Positions 32,395 to 42,288 are shown, counted from the first letter of the stretch. The stretch is 64,000 nucleotides of DNA from Winslowiella toletana (GCF_017875465.1 NZ_JAGGMQ010000001.1:434001-498000); one strand, 5' to 3'. Made by a program: numbers and translations. The notes: a model not told the origin generated them from the sequence alone.

Positions 32395-33132
32395 ATGCAG
32401 CAGCAGAAAAAGACCCTGCTTCTTACCGGCGCCAGTCGTGGCATCGGGCATGCTACGGTAAAACATTTTCACGCCGCTGGCTGGAAAATCTATACCGCGT
32501 CACGGCAGAGCTGGGTGGAGGAGTGTCCGTGGGCTGAAGGTTTGCTGAACCATATCCATCTTGATCTGGAAGATATCGATCAGATCCACAGCAGCCTGCC
32601 GATGATTAAAAGCCTGCTTGGCGGACGGCTGGATGCGCTGGTCAATAACGCCGGGATCTCGCCAAAAAATGCCGCAGGTGGACGCCTCGGCATTCGCGAC
32701 ACCGATTACGCCAGCTGGATGAAGGTGTTTAACGTTAATCTGTTCTCGTCGGCGATCCTCGCCAGCGGCCTGTTTGATGAACTGAAAGCCTGCCAGGGCA
32801 ACATTATTAACGTTACCTCGATCGCGGGCAGTAAAGTGCATCCGTTTGCCAGCGCCGCCTATGCCAGTTCCAAAGCCGCGCTCTCTGCCCTGACCCGTGA
32901 AATGGCGCATGAATTTGGCCCGGCGGGCATTCGTGTTAATGCCATTGCGCCGGGCGAGATCGAGACATCAATTCTGTCACCGGGCACCGCCGAGATTGTC
33001 GATCGCAGCGTGCCGTTACAGCGTCTGGGAAAACCTGAGGAGGTCGCCTCGCTGGTGTGGTTCCTCTGTACCCAGGGGGCGTCCTATATCAATGGTGCGG
33101 AAATTCATGTGAATGGCGGTCAGCACGTTTAA
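32395..33132 (+). CDS. Short-chain dehydrogenase/reductase
   Basis: A 245-residue classical SDR. The cofactor loop is LLTGASRGIGHATV, NNAGIS follows at about residue 84, and the catalytic Ser-Tyr-Lys appear in NVTSIAGSKVHPFASAAYASSKAA. The proline-rich APGEIETSIL closes the active site. It is co-transcribed with the amine transporter (GGAGG before the ATG), so it may act on an aldehyde or alcohol produced from the imported compound; the substrate is unknown. Confidence 0.87.
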   Translation: MQQQKKTLLLTGASRGIGHATVKHFHAAGWKIYTASRQSWVEECPWAEGLLNHIHLDLEDIDQIHSSLPMIKSLLGGRLDALVNNAGISPKNAAGGRLGIRDTDYASWMKVFNVNLFSSAILASGLFDELKACQGNIINVTSIAGSKVHPFASAAYASSKAALSALTREMAHEFGPAGIRVNAIAPGEIETSILSPGTAEIVDRSVPLQRLGKPEEVASLVWFLCTQGASYINGAEIHVNGGQHV

Positions 33133-33141
33133 ACCGCGCCG

Positions 33142-33795
33142 TCAGGCAGGCTGCATCTGCAACGCGGCCAGCGCCTGACCGGCGGCAATCACCGGATTAA
33201 TCACCGGCAATCGGGTATGCGGCGCCACCAGCGCCGCCACATCGGTAGTAGCCATACCGGTACAGGCCAGCGCAATCACTTCGGCGCCATCCGCTTCACA
33301 GGCCAGCACCGCCGCGATAATCGCCGCTTTGCCCGCATCAGTATGAATATCATGGGTGCAGTTCACGCCATCCGGCTGATGATACGCCAGCAGTTTAGCG
33401 CCCAGCACCTGATGAAATATCGCTGGCGCCTCCGCTTCAATACCAATTGCCCCCACCTTGTTACTGTGCGTCAGCGCCTGCCGACAGCAGGCTTCGCCCG
33501 CACCAATCACCGGAATCGTCAGCTGCGCGCGCAACCCGGCGACGGCCGGATCGGCGGCGCAGCTCACCACCAGCGCATCATACTGTTGCTGCTGAAACTG
33601 CTGCCCGAGCGCCAGCAGTTTAGGTTCGGCCAGCGCCAGCGTTGCCTGATTATGGATGCCGTCTGGCTGATCCGGCAGACAGCGCGTGGTGAATTGCGCC
33701 GTCGGGCAGACAGTGGCGATCAGCGTCTGATGCATATCAAGGAAATGCTGATCGGATGAAGTAACAACACGGATAACGGCGACTTTGGCTGACAT
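33142..33795 (-). CDS. Aspartate/glutamate/hydantoin racemase-family protein
   Basis: A 217-residue protein with the two-cysteine racemase layout: VVSCAADPAVAGLR (first Cys) and VIALACTGMATTDVAALV (second Cys). The domain closes with RLPVINPVIAAGQAL. Such enzymes interconvert D- and L-amino acids or hydantoins without a cofactor. It is convergent with the SDR gene and only 9 bp from it. The substrate cannot be named from sequence. Confidence 0.83.
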   Translation of the reverse strand: MSAKVAVIRVVTSSDQHFLDMHQTLIATVCPTAQFTTRCLPDQPDGIHNQATLALAEPKLLALGQQFQQQQYDALVVSCAADPAVAGLRAQLTIPVIGAGEACCRQALTHSNKVGAIGIEAEAPAIFHQVLGAKLLAYHQPDGVNCTHDIHTDAGKAAIIAAVLACEADGAEVIALACTGMATTDVAALVAPHTRLPVINPVIAAGQALAALQMQPA

Positions 33796-33840
33796 AACGA
33801 GCGTCTCTGGAAAAAAGTGATGCAGATAACATAACCATTT

Positions 33841-34482
33841 TCAGCCAGAGGTATAGCGTTTATTTGCTTTCAGCAACAGCATCATCCCGGTCAGGATCTG
33901 CCAGACAGTAATCGGATAGACCGCCGCGCGCTCAATCAGGCCGACTGGCAGCCACCCCTGGGGGATCGCCAGCATGCACAGCAAACCCAATATCCCGGCG
34001 AGCAGGCTGAGCCAGCTGTAAATCCGCGATTCGCCGCGCCGCAGCAGCCATGCGCCGACACTTATCAGACAAAGATTGCCGCCGCCGATCGCCATAACCG
34101 CGCCCGCCTGATGCAGCGTCACACCTTCTGTTGCGCCGCCGCTATGAAACAGTGCAATCATCACGCCGCCGACCGCGTGCAACAGACCGGTAAGCAGCAA
34201 CAGCGTGCGTCCCCAGCCGCTAAACAGCCCACGCAATAACCAGCAGGCGCTGAAAAACAGGATGCCTTCCAGCGCAAAGCCACTGTTCATCACCGCATAC
34301 AGCGGGGAGCAGATCTGCGGCCCGCACTGCGGGATCCCCAGATCGCTGATATAGTTCTGGCGGTAGAAATAGCGCGGCTGCTGCCACGCCAGCGCAGTGA
34401 CGCGTTCCGCCAGTAAATATTGCAGCCCGCCGAGGGTAAAACAGCACGCGCCGATTTTTTGCCATCTGCTTAGCAGGTTCAT
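33841..34482 (-). CDS. DUF998 family membrane protein
   Basis: A 213-residue inner-membrane protein with about six hydrophobic segments (LEGILFFSACWLLRGLF, WLSLLAGILGLLCMLAIP) and the DUF998 signature YFYRQNYISDLGIPQCG near the N-terminus. Function unknown. The last codons read KANKRYTSG. It stands alone between the racemase gene and fecE. Confidence 0.8.
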   Translation of the reverse strand: MNLLSRWQKIGACCFTLGGLQYLLAERVTALAWQQPRYFYRQNYISDLGIPQCGPQICSPLYAVMNSGFALEGILFFSACWLLRGLFSGWGRTLLLLTGLLHAVGGVMIALFHSGGATEGVTLHQAGAVMAIGGGNLCLISVGAWLLRRGESRIYSWLSLLAGILGLLCMLAIPQGWLPVGLIERAAVYPITVWQILTGMMLLLKANKRYTSG

Positions 34483-34542
34483 GGTTACCGGATATCAGTG
34501 AGTGTGTGGTAATCCTGGCTGATGTTACTGATATCTGCTGCT

Positions 34543-35313
34543 TTATTTAACAATACACATCGGCATCCCGGAAACCGGATCGCAGTGGATCTGCGCATCA
34601 ATCTGAAACACCTGCGCCAGCAGTTCAGGAGTCATCACCTGCTGTGGTGTGCCCTGCGCCACCACTCGCCCCTGCGCCATCATCACCAGATAATCGCAGT
34701 AGCGACTGGCCTGATTCAGGTCGTGCAGCACTGCCACCAGGGTTTTGCCCTGCTGATTCTGCTGCCGCAGCAGCGCCATTAACTCCACCTGATGGTTGAT
34801 ATCCAGATACGTGGTGGGTTCATCGAGCAGCAGCAGCGGCGTATCCTGCGCCAGCACCATCGCCAGCCAGACCCGCTGGCGCTGGCCCCCGGAGAGTTCA
34901 CTGACCAGCTTATCGCCCAGCGCGTCGGTCTGCGTAGCCGCCATCGCCTGATCAACCAGCACGCGGTCCTGCTGTGTCAGTCGTCCCCACAGATTGAGCC
35001 ACGGACTGCGGCCATAGCCTACCAGTTCACGCACGCGGATCCCTTCCGGCGCAATATGTTGCTGCGGCAACAGAGCCAGCTGGCGCGCCAGCTGACGGCC
35101 AGAGAGCGTCGCAATATTGTGTTCGCCCAGTCGCAGTTCACCAGAAACTGGCGTCAGCAGACGGGAAAAACACTTCAGCAGAGTCGACTTACCGCAGCCG
35201 TTGGGGCCAATCAGCGCGGTAATTTTGCCGGCCGGCACCGTCAGTGACAGCCCGTTAAGAATGGTTTTATTGCCATAACCGGCGTACAGGTTCTCGCTGG
35301 AAAGTTGCATCAT
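34543..35313 (-). CDS. fecE: Ferric citrate ABC transporter ATPase FecE
   Basis: A 256-residue FepC-type ATPase that aligns along its length with E. coli FecE. Walker A is ALIGPNGCGKSTLLKCFSRL, then LPQQHIAPEGIRVRELVGYG, the signature LSGGQRQRVWLAMVLAQ, Walker B LLLLDEPTTYLDINHQ and a C-terminus DPVSGMPMCIVK, as in FecE. It powers uptake of iron from ferric citrate through FecCD. Its start touches the end of fecD. Last gene of the operon. Confidence 0.95.
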   Translation of the reverse strand: MMQLSSENLYAGYGNKTILNGLSLTVPAGKITALIGPNGCGKSTLLKCFSRLLTPVSGELRLGEHNIATLSGRQLARQLALLPQQHIAPEGIRVRELVGYGRSPWLNLWGRLTQQDRVLVDQAMAATQTDALGDKLVSELSGGQRQRVWLAMVLAQDTPLLLLDEPTTYLDINHQVELMALLRQQNQQGKTLVAVLHDLNQASRYCDYLVMMAQGRVVAQGTPQQVMTPELLAQVFQIDAQIHCDPVSGMPMCIVK

Positions 35314-36263
35314 TAACGGGTTCTCATCAGTAGCCAGAAGAAATAAGGCGCGCCAGTTACGGCTGTTAATACACCTGCGGGCAGCTCCAGTGGCGGATGC
35401 AGGGTACGCGCCAGCAAATCGGCCAGCAATAAAATCAGTGCGCCGACCAGCATGGAGGCCGGGATAAGCCGCCGGTGACGACCGCCCACCAGCTTGCGCG
35501 TCAGATGCGGCGCGACTAAGCCGATAAAGCCAATCGGCCCACAGCAGGCGACGCCCGTTGCCGCCAGCGCCACGGCCAGCAGCAGCACCAGTAACTGCAC
35601 CCGGCGCAGCGGTATGCCCAGCGTGGCGGCGCTTTCATCCCCCAGCGCCATCACATCCAGGTCGCGACAAAACCACAGGCTAAGCGGTAGCAACAACAGC
35701 AAGGGCGGCACGATCAGCCAGACAAAATTCCAGCCGCGCCCCCACAGGCTGCCGGTCAGCCACAGCATGGCGTTATTGATCTCCAGCGGATGCGCCAGCA
35801 TCAGATAGTCACTGAGGCTGGCGTACAGCGCGGTTAACGCCACGCCCATCAGCGCCAGTCGCAGCGGCGCACTGTTGCCGCACAGCAGACGCAGCAGCAA
35901 AAAGGCCAGCCCGCCACCAATAAACGCCAGCAGCGGCAGCCACAATACCGACAGCGCCGGAAACAGCAGCAGCGCGCTGACCGCCGCCAGCCCGGCAGCG
36001 TGATTAACGCCAAGAATATCCGGCGAGGCCAGCGGATTGCGGATCACCCCCTGCACCAGCACCCCGGACAGCGCCAGCGCCGCGCCCACCAGCATCGCCA
36101 GCAACGCACGCGGCAAACGGTAGTTAAACAGCGCAAAATGGTGCTGGTCGCCGGGCGTCAGCGCCAGCTGCATCTGTTGCAGACTCAGTGTCTGGGTGCC
36201 ATAGCGCAGCGACAGCCACAGGGTGATCAACAGCAGCGCCAGCAGCAGCATAAAACGCTTCAT
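35313..36263 (-). CDS. fecD: Ferric citrate ABC permease FecD
   Basis: A 316-residue FecCD-family permease with about ten spans. RLPRALLAMLVGAALALSGV, QGVIRNPLASPDILGVNHAA, NAMLWLTGSLWGRGWNFVWL and FIGLVAPHLTRKLVGGRHRR follow E. coli FecD closely. It pairs with FecC. It overlaps fecC by 4 nt (ATGA). Confidence 0.95.
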   Translation of the reverse strand: MKRFMLLLALLLITLWLSLRYGTQTLSLQQMQLALTPGDQHHFALFNYRLPRALLAMLVGAALALSGVLVQGVIRNPLASPDILGVNHAAGLAAVSALLLFPALSVLWLPLLAFIGGGLAFLLLRLLCGNSAPLRLALMGVALTALYASLSDYLMLAHPLEINNAMLWLTGSLWGRGWNFVWLIVPPLLLLLPLSLWFCRDLDVMALGDESAATLGIPLRRVQLLVLLLAVALAATGVACCGPIGFIGLVAPHLTRKLVGGRHRRLIPASMLVGALILLLADLLARTLHPPLELPAGVLTAVTGAPYFFWLLMRTR

Positions 36264-37264
36264 GCACGCCTCCGTACCAGCCAGACAAAGAACGGCGCGC
36301 CAATTAACGCCAGCACCGCACCGGCCGGTAGCTCTCCCGGCCAGGCGAGAAAGCGCGCCAGCAAATCGGCCAGCAGCATAAGTGACGCGCCAAACAGCAT
36401 GCTGATCGGCAGCATCCGGCGCAGATCGTAACCGATCCAGCCACGCGCCATATGCGGCACCAGCAGGCCAATAAATGCCGGCGGCCCGGCGACGCTGACG
36501 CAGGCGCCCACCAGCAGCAACACCAGCAGATTAATCATCAGGCGCATACGCGGCAGATTGACGCCCAGTGTATGGGCGCTCTCATCGCTGACCTGTAACA
36601 GATTCAGACGGCTGGCGAGCAGCATGCAGATCGGCGCAATAATCAGGGTGAAGGGAAACAGCTGCCAGAACGCAGGCCAGCGTGCATGGGCCACGCCACC
36701 GGCCAGCCAGTTGAGAATGCCGTACGCGTGATCTTCCGACAGAATCAGCGTGGCTTTGGTCAGCGCCGCACAGAGCGCGGAAACCGCCACCCCGGCGAGG
36801 ATCAGACGACTGCGGTCTCCCGCCTGCTGCCAGCCACCGCCAAGCAGCATCACCGCTCCCCAGCTGAGGCCGCCACCCACCGCCGCCACCAGCGCAATGC
36901 TGTAACCGGAAAACAGCTGCGGACTGAAGGCGCTGACCAGCACCATCGCCAGCGACGCGCCGGCATTGATGCCAAACAGCGAAGGTGAAGCCAGCGGATT
37001 GCGCGTCAGCGTTTGCAGCAGACTGCCAGCCAGCGCCAGACTGGCGCCCAGCAGCAGCGCCACCAGACTGCGCGGCAGGCGTAAATTAAGCACCAGCGCC
37101 TGCGCCAGTGTCGGCGGTTGCCCGGGCAGCAACGCGCGCAGCGCCTCCAGCGCGCCAATCGGCACCGCCGAACGGCAGAAGAGGGTTAACCAGAAACTGA
37201 TCGCCAGCACCAGCAAAGGCAGCGCCCAGCGCACTGCCGTTAAGCGACGTTTATCCGCGCTCAT
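36260..37264 (-). CDS. fecC: Ferric citrate ABC permease FecC
   Basis: A 334-residue FecCD-family permease. LRLPRSLVALLLGASLALAG, LTRNPLASPSLFGINAGASL, DESAHTLGVNLPRMRL and FIGLLVPHMARGWIGYDLRR are all characteristic. It forms the membrane channel with FecD and receives ligand from FecB. ATGA overlaps link it to fecB upstream and fecD downstream. Confidence 0.95.
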   Translation of the reverse strand: MSADKRRLTAVRWALPLLVLAISFWLTLFCRSAVPIGALEALRALLPGQPPTLAQALVLNLRLPRSLVALLLGASLALAGSLLQTLTRNPLASPSLFGINAGASLAMVLVSAFSPQLFSGYSIALVAAVGGGLSWGAVMLLGGGWQQAGDRSRLILAGVAVSALCAALTKATLILSEDHAYGILNWLAGGVAHARWPAFWQLFPFTLIIAPICMLLASRLNLLQVSDESAHTLGVNLPRMRLMINLLVLLLVGACVSVAGPPAFIGLLVPHMARGWIGYDLRRMLPISMLFGASLMLLADLLARFLAWPGELPAGAVLALIGAPFFVWLVRRRA

Positions 37265-38163
37265 GGCGTCGCAGTCAGCGCCTGTTTATGCAGAATAGCC
37301 ACCAGATCGGCAGCAATTTTCTCCGCCGCCACCAGACCACGCATCCGCGCCCAGGTATTGCTGTCGACTTCAGCCACCTGATGTTGCTGCGCCGCTTTCA
37401 TCACCTGCCACAGCGGATCCTGCTGCCACTGGCGCACAATACTTTCCTGACGATAATGGGCGACAATCAGCCAGTCCGGGTTGATCGCCAGCAGCTGCTC
37501 CAGACTGATGCTGGCTAAAGCCTGCTGATTCACCGGCGCAGGAATATCCATCCCCAGCGCGGTCAGCACGCTGCCGGTATAAGAGTCACGTGTATGCAGA
37601 TTAAACTGCTGCTCGCGTGACGTGCCAAATACCAGCTTAGTACCGGACGGCAGCTGGCGGGCAAAGGCCTGCATCCGCTGATGATGTTCCGCCAGTCGCT
37701 GCTGCATTTCGCTATCTTTGCCCAGAACTTTGCCGATAATCGCCGCCGATTGCAGATTTTCGTTATACGTTTCGTTACGTGATTTCAGCAGCAGCGTTGG
37801 CGCGATACTTTTCAGCGCGGCATAAATCCCGCTATGGCGGCTGCTGTCGGCAATAATCAGATCCGGCTTCAGCGCGGCAATCGCTTCCAGGCTTGGCTGT
37901 GAACGGCTGCCGACCGATTGCCATGGCGCAATACGCTGGCGCACTTCCGGCAGAATGCGCGCGATATCATTATCATCAGCTACCCCCAGCGGGCTGACAT
38001 TAATCGCCGCCAGCGCATCGACAAATGAGAGCTCCAGCACCACCACCCGTTGCGGTGTACTGTTGATGGTAAAGCTGCCCTGCTGGTCCTGTACCGTGAC
38101 GGCTTGCGCAAAACCACTGACCAGCACGCTGAACAGCACTGCAAAGCGAATAAACAACGACAT
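37261..38163 (-). CDS. fecB: Periplasmic ferric-citrate-binding protein FecB
   Basis: A 300-residue Peripla_BP_2 protein with a Sec signal (MSLFIRFAVLFSVLVSGFAQA) and family blocks RVVVLELSFVDALAAINVSP, SLEAIAALKPDLIIAD and the C-terminal helix AAEKIAADLVAILHKQ. It hands iron to FecCD. It lies behind a terminator-like hairpin that separates it from fecA, so it should be expressed less than the receptor. Confidence 0.94.
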   Translation of the reverse strand: MSLFIRFAVLFSVLVSGFAQAVTVQDQQGSFTINSTPQRVVVLELSFVDALAAINVSPLGVADDNDIARILPEVRQRIAPWQSVGSRSQPSLEAIAALKPDLIIADSSRHSGIYAALKSIAPTLLLKSRNETYNENLQSAAIIGKVLGKDSEMQQRLAEHHQRMQAFARQLPSGTKLVFGTSREQQFNLHTRDSYTGSVLTALGMDIPAPVNQQALASISLEQLLAINPDWLIVAHYRQESIVRQWQQDPLWQVMKAAQQHQVAEVDSNTWARMRGLVAAEKIAADLVAILHKQALTATP

Positions 38164-38182
38164 ATAAACTCCTGGCGTTAAG

Positions 38183-38213
38183 CAAAAAAAAGCGGGCAGC
38201 GGAGGCTGCCCGT
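38183..38213 (-). terminator. Attenuator-type terminator between fecA and fecB
   Basis: On the minus strand CGGGCAGC and GCTGCCCG close a perfect 8-bp stem with a 4-nt loop and are followed by CTTTTTTTT. It stands 10 bp past the fecA stop codon and just before the fecB ribosome site, so most transcripts should end after fecA and only a fraction continue into fecBCDE. Confidence 0.85.
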
Positions 38214-38221
38214 TACGGCTG

Positions 38222-40582
38222 TCAGAACTTCAGGGAGCCCTGCATATACAGGGTGCGCGGCTGACCGGCATAAATGCCTTTGTTGTTGTCGTCATAAGCG
38301 CGGGTGAAGTAGTGCTGATCAAAGATATTTTTTACCCCGACCGCCAGATTGAGATTGGCCATTTGCGGACCAAAGTTGTAGTTAGCGCGTGCGCCCCACA
38401 GCATAAAGCCCGGGATACGCCCGGTGCTGCCATCGGCGCTCTCTTCCACCGTATTCTGATTGTCCGCATACTGGCTGGACTGATATTCGCTATTCAGGTT
38501 AAAGGTCCAGCTGCCCGGGGTGTAATCAACACCAAGGGTGCCTTTATGTTTCGGCGAGAACGGCACCTGCTTGCCGTAAGTGTCGCCATCTTCGCGGATC
38601 ACCGCATTGACGTAGGCATAACTGGCGTAAGCGGAGAAGTCATCCAGCGCTGGCGAGAGTTGCGACAGATCATAACGCAGCTGGCTCTCCAGTCCGCTAT
38701 GGCGGGTTTTGCCGCGTGAGGTCACGGTATCGTTGGTCTGGTTGGAATCGTACTGATTATTAAAGTTAATCAGGAACAGACCGACTTCCGCCTGAATATC
38801 GCCGTTATCAAAGCGGGTGCCCAGCTCCCAGGTGCGCGCTTTTTCCGGCTCCACGCTGCCGCTGTTTACCGCTTTACCAATCTGGCTGTACTGCACGGTG
38901 CCAAAAGAGCCTTCGGTATTGGCATACAGATTCCAGGACTCATTCAGATGGTAAACCACATTCAGCGCAGGCAACGGCGCATTATAGCTGATCTCCTGCT
39001 TGCCGCCTTTGTAGTAATCATTCTGATACGACTGAATATGCTCATAGCGCATCCCCGGCGTTACGGTCCAGTTGCCGATATCGACGCGGTCATCGATATA
39101 CCAGGCGTGAGCCTGGGTGCCGGACTGAGTGTCACGGTCGTACGGGCTGCTGCTGGTTGGCAACACGCCGCTGCTGGCCAGACTGGTGTAGCGCACTTCA
39201 TGGGTCGACTCGCTGACATAGCGATAACCGACGCCCACTTCATGGGCGGAAGAACCCCAGTTAAAGCTCTGGCTGTAGCGCGGCTCAATACCGCGCACCC
39301 AGTATTCACGCGGCGACAGGGTAAGATTTTTACCCTGGTCAAGGTAGCCGCTGCGCAGGGTATTGGTGTAGAAGCCGAGGATATTAAACTTATGCTGCTG
39401 ATCAGGCTGGAACTGATAGCCCAGACTGGCTAACTGGCGACGTCCCCAGAATTCATCGTAAGGACGGGTGGACTGAAAACGGTCGGCGTTATAATCGGCG
39501 CGCGACAGGCCGCCCGGCATCTGCGCCCGGCCTTCGTAATACTGCAACAGGCTGGTAAAAGTATGCACCTCATTCGGCGCATAACGGGTTTTCAGCATCA
39601 CATCATCAATTTTGGTGGAGCTGTGTTCGCGCCAGTCACTGCCACGGGTGCCAGAATAGAGTAACGCCGCACCGAAGCCATTGTCCGCCGTGCCGCCGAC
39701 CATCAGATTGCTGGTGCCTTTCGGGTCATTCTGGCTGGAGGTCGGGGTTAACATCCCTTCAATCCCCGCCGCAATACCAAAATCTTTCGGGATTGCACGG
39801 GTAACAAAGTTGACCACCCCACCGACACTTTGCGGTCCGTAACGCACCGCACCGCCGCCACGCACCACATCAACCGCATCCATATTACCCAGCGACACTG
39901 GCGCCAGCGAAAGCTGCGGCTGGCCGTAAGGGGCAAACGGCACCGGAATACCGTCCATCAGGACGGTGGAACGGCTGGCAAGACGGGGATTGAGGCCGCG
40001 AATACCAAAGTTCATCGCCATATCATGGCTGCCGGTGCCGTTGTTTTCCGGCGCGTTCACCCCCGGAATACGGTTCAGCGCTTCACGCACGGTGGTGGCG
40101 CCGGTTTTGGCAAAATCTGCGCGCCGCAATACATCACGCGCGCCCGCATGTTCAAACACATCGTTTTCACGCGCGTCAGCCAGCCAGTCGCCGACCACGG
40201 TTAAGGTTTCCGTCACCGGAACCGCAGCCGCCTGCGGCGTCAGGGTATACGCGTTATCGCCCAGCGTTTTCACCTGTAAACCGCTGCCGCTTAGCAGGGT
40301 ATTCAGCCCTTCTGCTGGCGTATAGTTGCCCTGCAAACCACGACTCTGTTTGCCGCGCGTCAGCGAAGCATCCACTGACAGCGTCAGACCCGCCTGCGCC
40401 GCAAACTGATTAAGCGCCTGATCCAGATTACCGGGCGCGATCTGATAGCTGGCCTGCTGACTGGCGGCGATCGCCATCACCGGCGTCAGTAACGCCGCCG
40501 GGATCAGCGCGCAGTGAATCGCAATGGCCAGAGGAGTTGTTTTGCTGAAGGCGCGCAGCGTGCGTGCATAAGAACTGGACAT
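38222..40582 (-). CDS. fecA: Ferric citrate outer-membrane receptor and signal transducer FecA
   Basis: A 786-residue TonB-dependent transducer. Signal peptide about 1-40, STN signalling domain ([20 protein letters not shown], about 45-125), TonB-box region (ETLTVVGDW), plug ([29 protein letters not shown] block) and a 22-strand barrel ending LYMQGSLKF. It imports ferric citrate and, through the STN domain, tells FecR in the inner membrane that substrate is present. GGAGACGGT precedes the ATG. Its promoter should be the FecI-dependent one in the 112-bp gap to fecR. Confidence 0.95.
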   Translation of the reverse strand: MSSSYARTLRAFSKTTPLAIAIHCALIPAALLTPVMAIAASQQASYQIAPGNLDQALNQFAAQAGLTLSVDASLTRGKQSRGLQGNYTPAEGLNTLLSGSGLQVKTLGDNAYTLTPQAAAVPVTETLTVVGDWLADARENDVFEHAGARDVLRRADFAKTGATTVREALNRIPGVNAPENNGTGSHDMAMNFGIRGLNPRLASRSTVLMDGIPVPFAPYGQPQLSLAPVSLGNMDAVDVVRGGGAVRYGPQSVGGVVNFVTRAIPKDFGIAAGIEGMLTPTSSQNDPKGTSNLMVGGTADNGFGAALLYSGTRGSDWREHSSTKIDDVMLKTRYAPNEVHTFTSLLQYYEGRAQMPGGLSRADYNADRFQSTRPYDEFWGRRQLASLGYQFQPDQQHKFNILGFYTNTLRSGYLDQGKNLTLSPREYWVRGIEPRYSQSFNWGSSAHEVGVGYRYVSESTHEVRYTSLASSGVLPTSSSPYDRDTQSGTQAHAWYIDDRVDIGNWTVTPGMRYEHIQSYQNDYYKGGKQEISYNAPLPALNVVYHLNESWNLYANTEGSFGTVQYSQIGKAVNSGSVEPEKARTWELGTRFDNGDIQAEVGLFLINFNNQYDSNQTNDTVTSRGKTRHSGLESQLRYDLSQLSPALDDFSAYASYAYVNAVIREDGDTYGKQVPFSPKHKGTLGVDYTPGSWTFNLNSEYQSSQYADNQNTVEESADGSTGRIPGFMLWGARANYNFGPQMANLNLAVGVKNIFDQHYFTRAYDDNNKGIYAGQPRTLYMQGSLKF

Positions 40583-40694
40583 ACCGTCTCCAAAAGTAAG
40601 TTATTTTTTTGCTGTATTACTCAGGAGTCGGATGAGAAATCAAAAGGGACAATTGCGAATGCGATTTTTTATCATTTTTATTTAGCCTGGTGCT

Positions 40695-41669
40695 TTACGC
40701 GGCAACCACTTTTACCCAATAGCGCGTTATCGTCTGCACTTTAACCGGCAATGTCTGCGCCAGCAGCGTCAGAATACGGTCGGTATCACGCAGCGGGAAG
40801 GTGCCGCTGATACGCAGATCCGCTACCGCCGCATCACAACTCAGATGCCCGTGCCGGTAACGGCTAATTTCTTCAATGACCTCGGACAGCCGCCAGTCGC
40901 TGACGCTCAGTAATCCCCTGGTCCAGCTGCCGCTGCCCGCCGCTAACGGCAGCAGCGGACCCGCCTCGCTGGCGCTAAAGCGCAGTTGCTGCCCGGCGCT
41001 GACCTTAATCGTCGTCTCTGGTTGCGCCTGTAACCGGACCTCCACCGCATGCTGCATCACCGACAGCAGCGTGCTGTCACCGCTTTCGCGTACCACAAAT
41101 TCGGTACCCAGCGCACGCAACATGCCCTGTGCGGTCTGCACAAGGAAAGGTCGTGGTTGCGGTTGCGCATCGGCGGCAGTGGTAATGCTGATTTCACCCT
41201 GATGCAGAAAAATCAGGCGCTGCTGTGCGCTGAAGCGGATATCGGCGGCGCTGTTGGTATTCAGCGCCAGCTGAGAACCGTCGCTCAGGCGCAGGCTTTT
41301 GATTTCGCCGGTGGCGGTGCGACTGTCGGCACGCAAGCCCTGGCCGACCGGTGACTGCCATAACTGCCAGCTGCCGCCAACGCCCAGCAGCAGACAGAGA
41401 CTTTTCAGCACCCGCCGACGGCTGACCGCCGAGTGCTGACGCGCATGCTCCAGCGTCTGGTAGCTGAAGCTGCCAGGCATACTGTGCAGCTGTCCCTGCA
41501 ACGACTCCACCCGCTGCCACGCCCAGCGATGATCTTCATGCTGCTGATACCAGAGCTGCCACTTCTGCGTCTGTTGCGGCGATACCTCGCCCGCACAGAG
41601 TGTGGCAAACCACTGCGCCGCCATTTTCAGCGCCAGACGTTGATGATCGCTAAGCGGTGTGGCGCTCAC
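40695..41669 (-). CDS. fecR: Anti-sigma regulator FecR
   Basis: A 324-residue FecR. A cytoplasmic DUF4880-like N-terminus (ALKMAAQWFATLCAGEVSPQ, WQLWYQQHEDHRWAWQRVES) is followed by one span (VLKSLCLLLGVGGSWQLW). The periplasmic FecR domain shows SLRLSDGSQLALNTNSAADI and FLVQTAQGMLRALGTEFVVR, and an STN-contacting C-terminus includes DADLRISG-like repeats. It activates FecI when FecA is loaded. Its ATG overlaps the fecI stop (ATGA). Confidence 0.93.
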   Translation of the reverse strand: MSATPLSDHQRLALKMAAQWFATLCAGEVSPQQTQKWQLWYQQHEDHRWAWQRVESLQGQLHSMPGSFSYQTLEHARQHSAVSRRRVLKSLCLLLGVGGSWQLWQSPVGQGLRADSRTATGEIKSLRLSDGSQLALNTNSAADIRFSAQQRLIFLHQGEISITTAADAQPQPRPFLVQTAQGMLRALGTEFVVRESGDSTLLSVMQHAVEVRLQAQPETTIKVSAGQQLRFSASEAGPLLPLAAGSGSWTRGLLSVSDWRLSEVIEEISRYRHGHLSCDAAVADLRISGTFPLRDTDRILTLLAQTLPVKVQTITRYWVKVVAA

Positions 41670-42181
41670 GACTGTTCCAGCGTGAATAACAGGCAGTGCT
41701 CGGTGGCTTTCGCCATATATTTTTTTACCGAACTCACCGATACCTGCAAACGTGCGGCAATCTGCGGATAGGTCTGCCCTTCCAGCTGCGACAACAGAAA
41801 GGCCTGCCGCACTTTCGCGCCGAGACCATCCAGCATCGCGTCAATCTGTTGCAGGGTTTCCAGCAGGCAGTGACGCTGTTCGGGAGAAGGGACATGCTCT
41901 TCCGGCAACAGCGCCAGCATCTCGAGCCAGGCGCGTTCAAGGGCATTACGGCGGAAGAAGTCCACCATCACCCGGCGCGCGACGGTACAGAGAAAGGATT
42001 TTGGTTCGCGGATCTGCGCGGCGCTGTCGCCCGCCAGAATGCGCATAAAGGTGTCCTGCGCCAGATCGTCCGCATCATGTGCCGATCCCAGCTTAAACTG
42101 GAGCCAGTTTTTCAGCCAGCGATGGTGCGAACTGTATAACGTCTCAAAGTGACGAGCGGATGCGGCAGCAAGAGTGGACAT
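41666..42181 (-). CDS. fecI: ECF sigma factor FecI
   Basis: A 171-residue ECF sigma factor. Region 2 is YSSHHRWLKNWLQFKLGSAH, then ADDLAQDTFMRILA and EPKSFLCTVARRVMVDFFRR; region 4 is VRQAFLLSQLEGQTYPQIAA, RLQVSVSSVKKYMAKA. It directs RNA polymerase to the fecA promoter. First gene of the locus and preceded by a Fur box, so iron starvation and citrate presence are both needed, as in E. coli. Confidence 0.95.
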   Translation of the reverse strand: MSTLAAASARHFETLYSSHHRWLKNWLQFKLGSAHDADDLAQDTFMRILAGDSAAQIREPKSFLCTVARRVMVDFFRRNALERAWLEMLALLPEEHVPSPEQRHCLLETLQQIDAMLDGLGAKVRQAFLLSQLEGQTYPQIAARLQVSVSSVKKYMAKATEHCLLFTLEQS

Positions 42182-42227
42182 ATCAAGTTACATAACCAGA
42201 CCAGAAATTCACAACGGGATGATAGTT

Positions 42228-42246
42228 GATAATGGTTATCATTACA
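42228..42246 (-). promoter_or_regulatory. Fur box upstream of fecI
   Basis: GATAATGGTTATCATTACA matches 15 of 19 positions of the Fur consensus GATAATGATAATCATTATC and lies about 50 bp upstream of the fecI ATG. Confidence 0.75.
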
Positions 42247-42288
42247 ATATCAGCATCCCCCCCGTCGCCACGCGGGGGAGTAAGGTGC

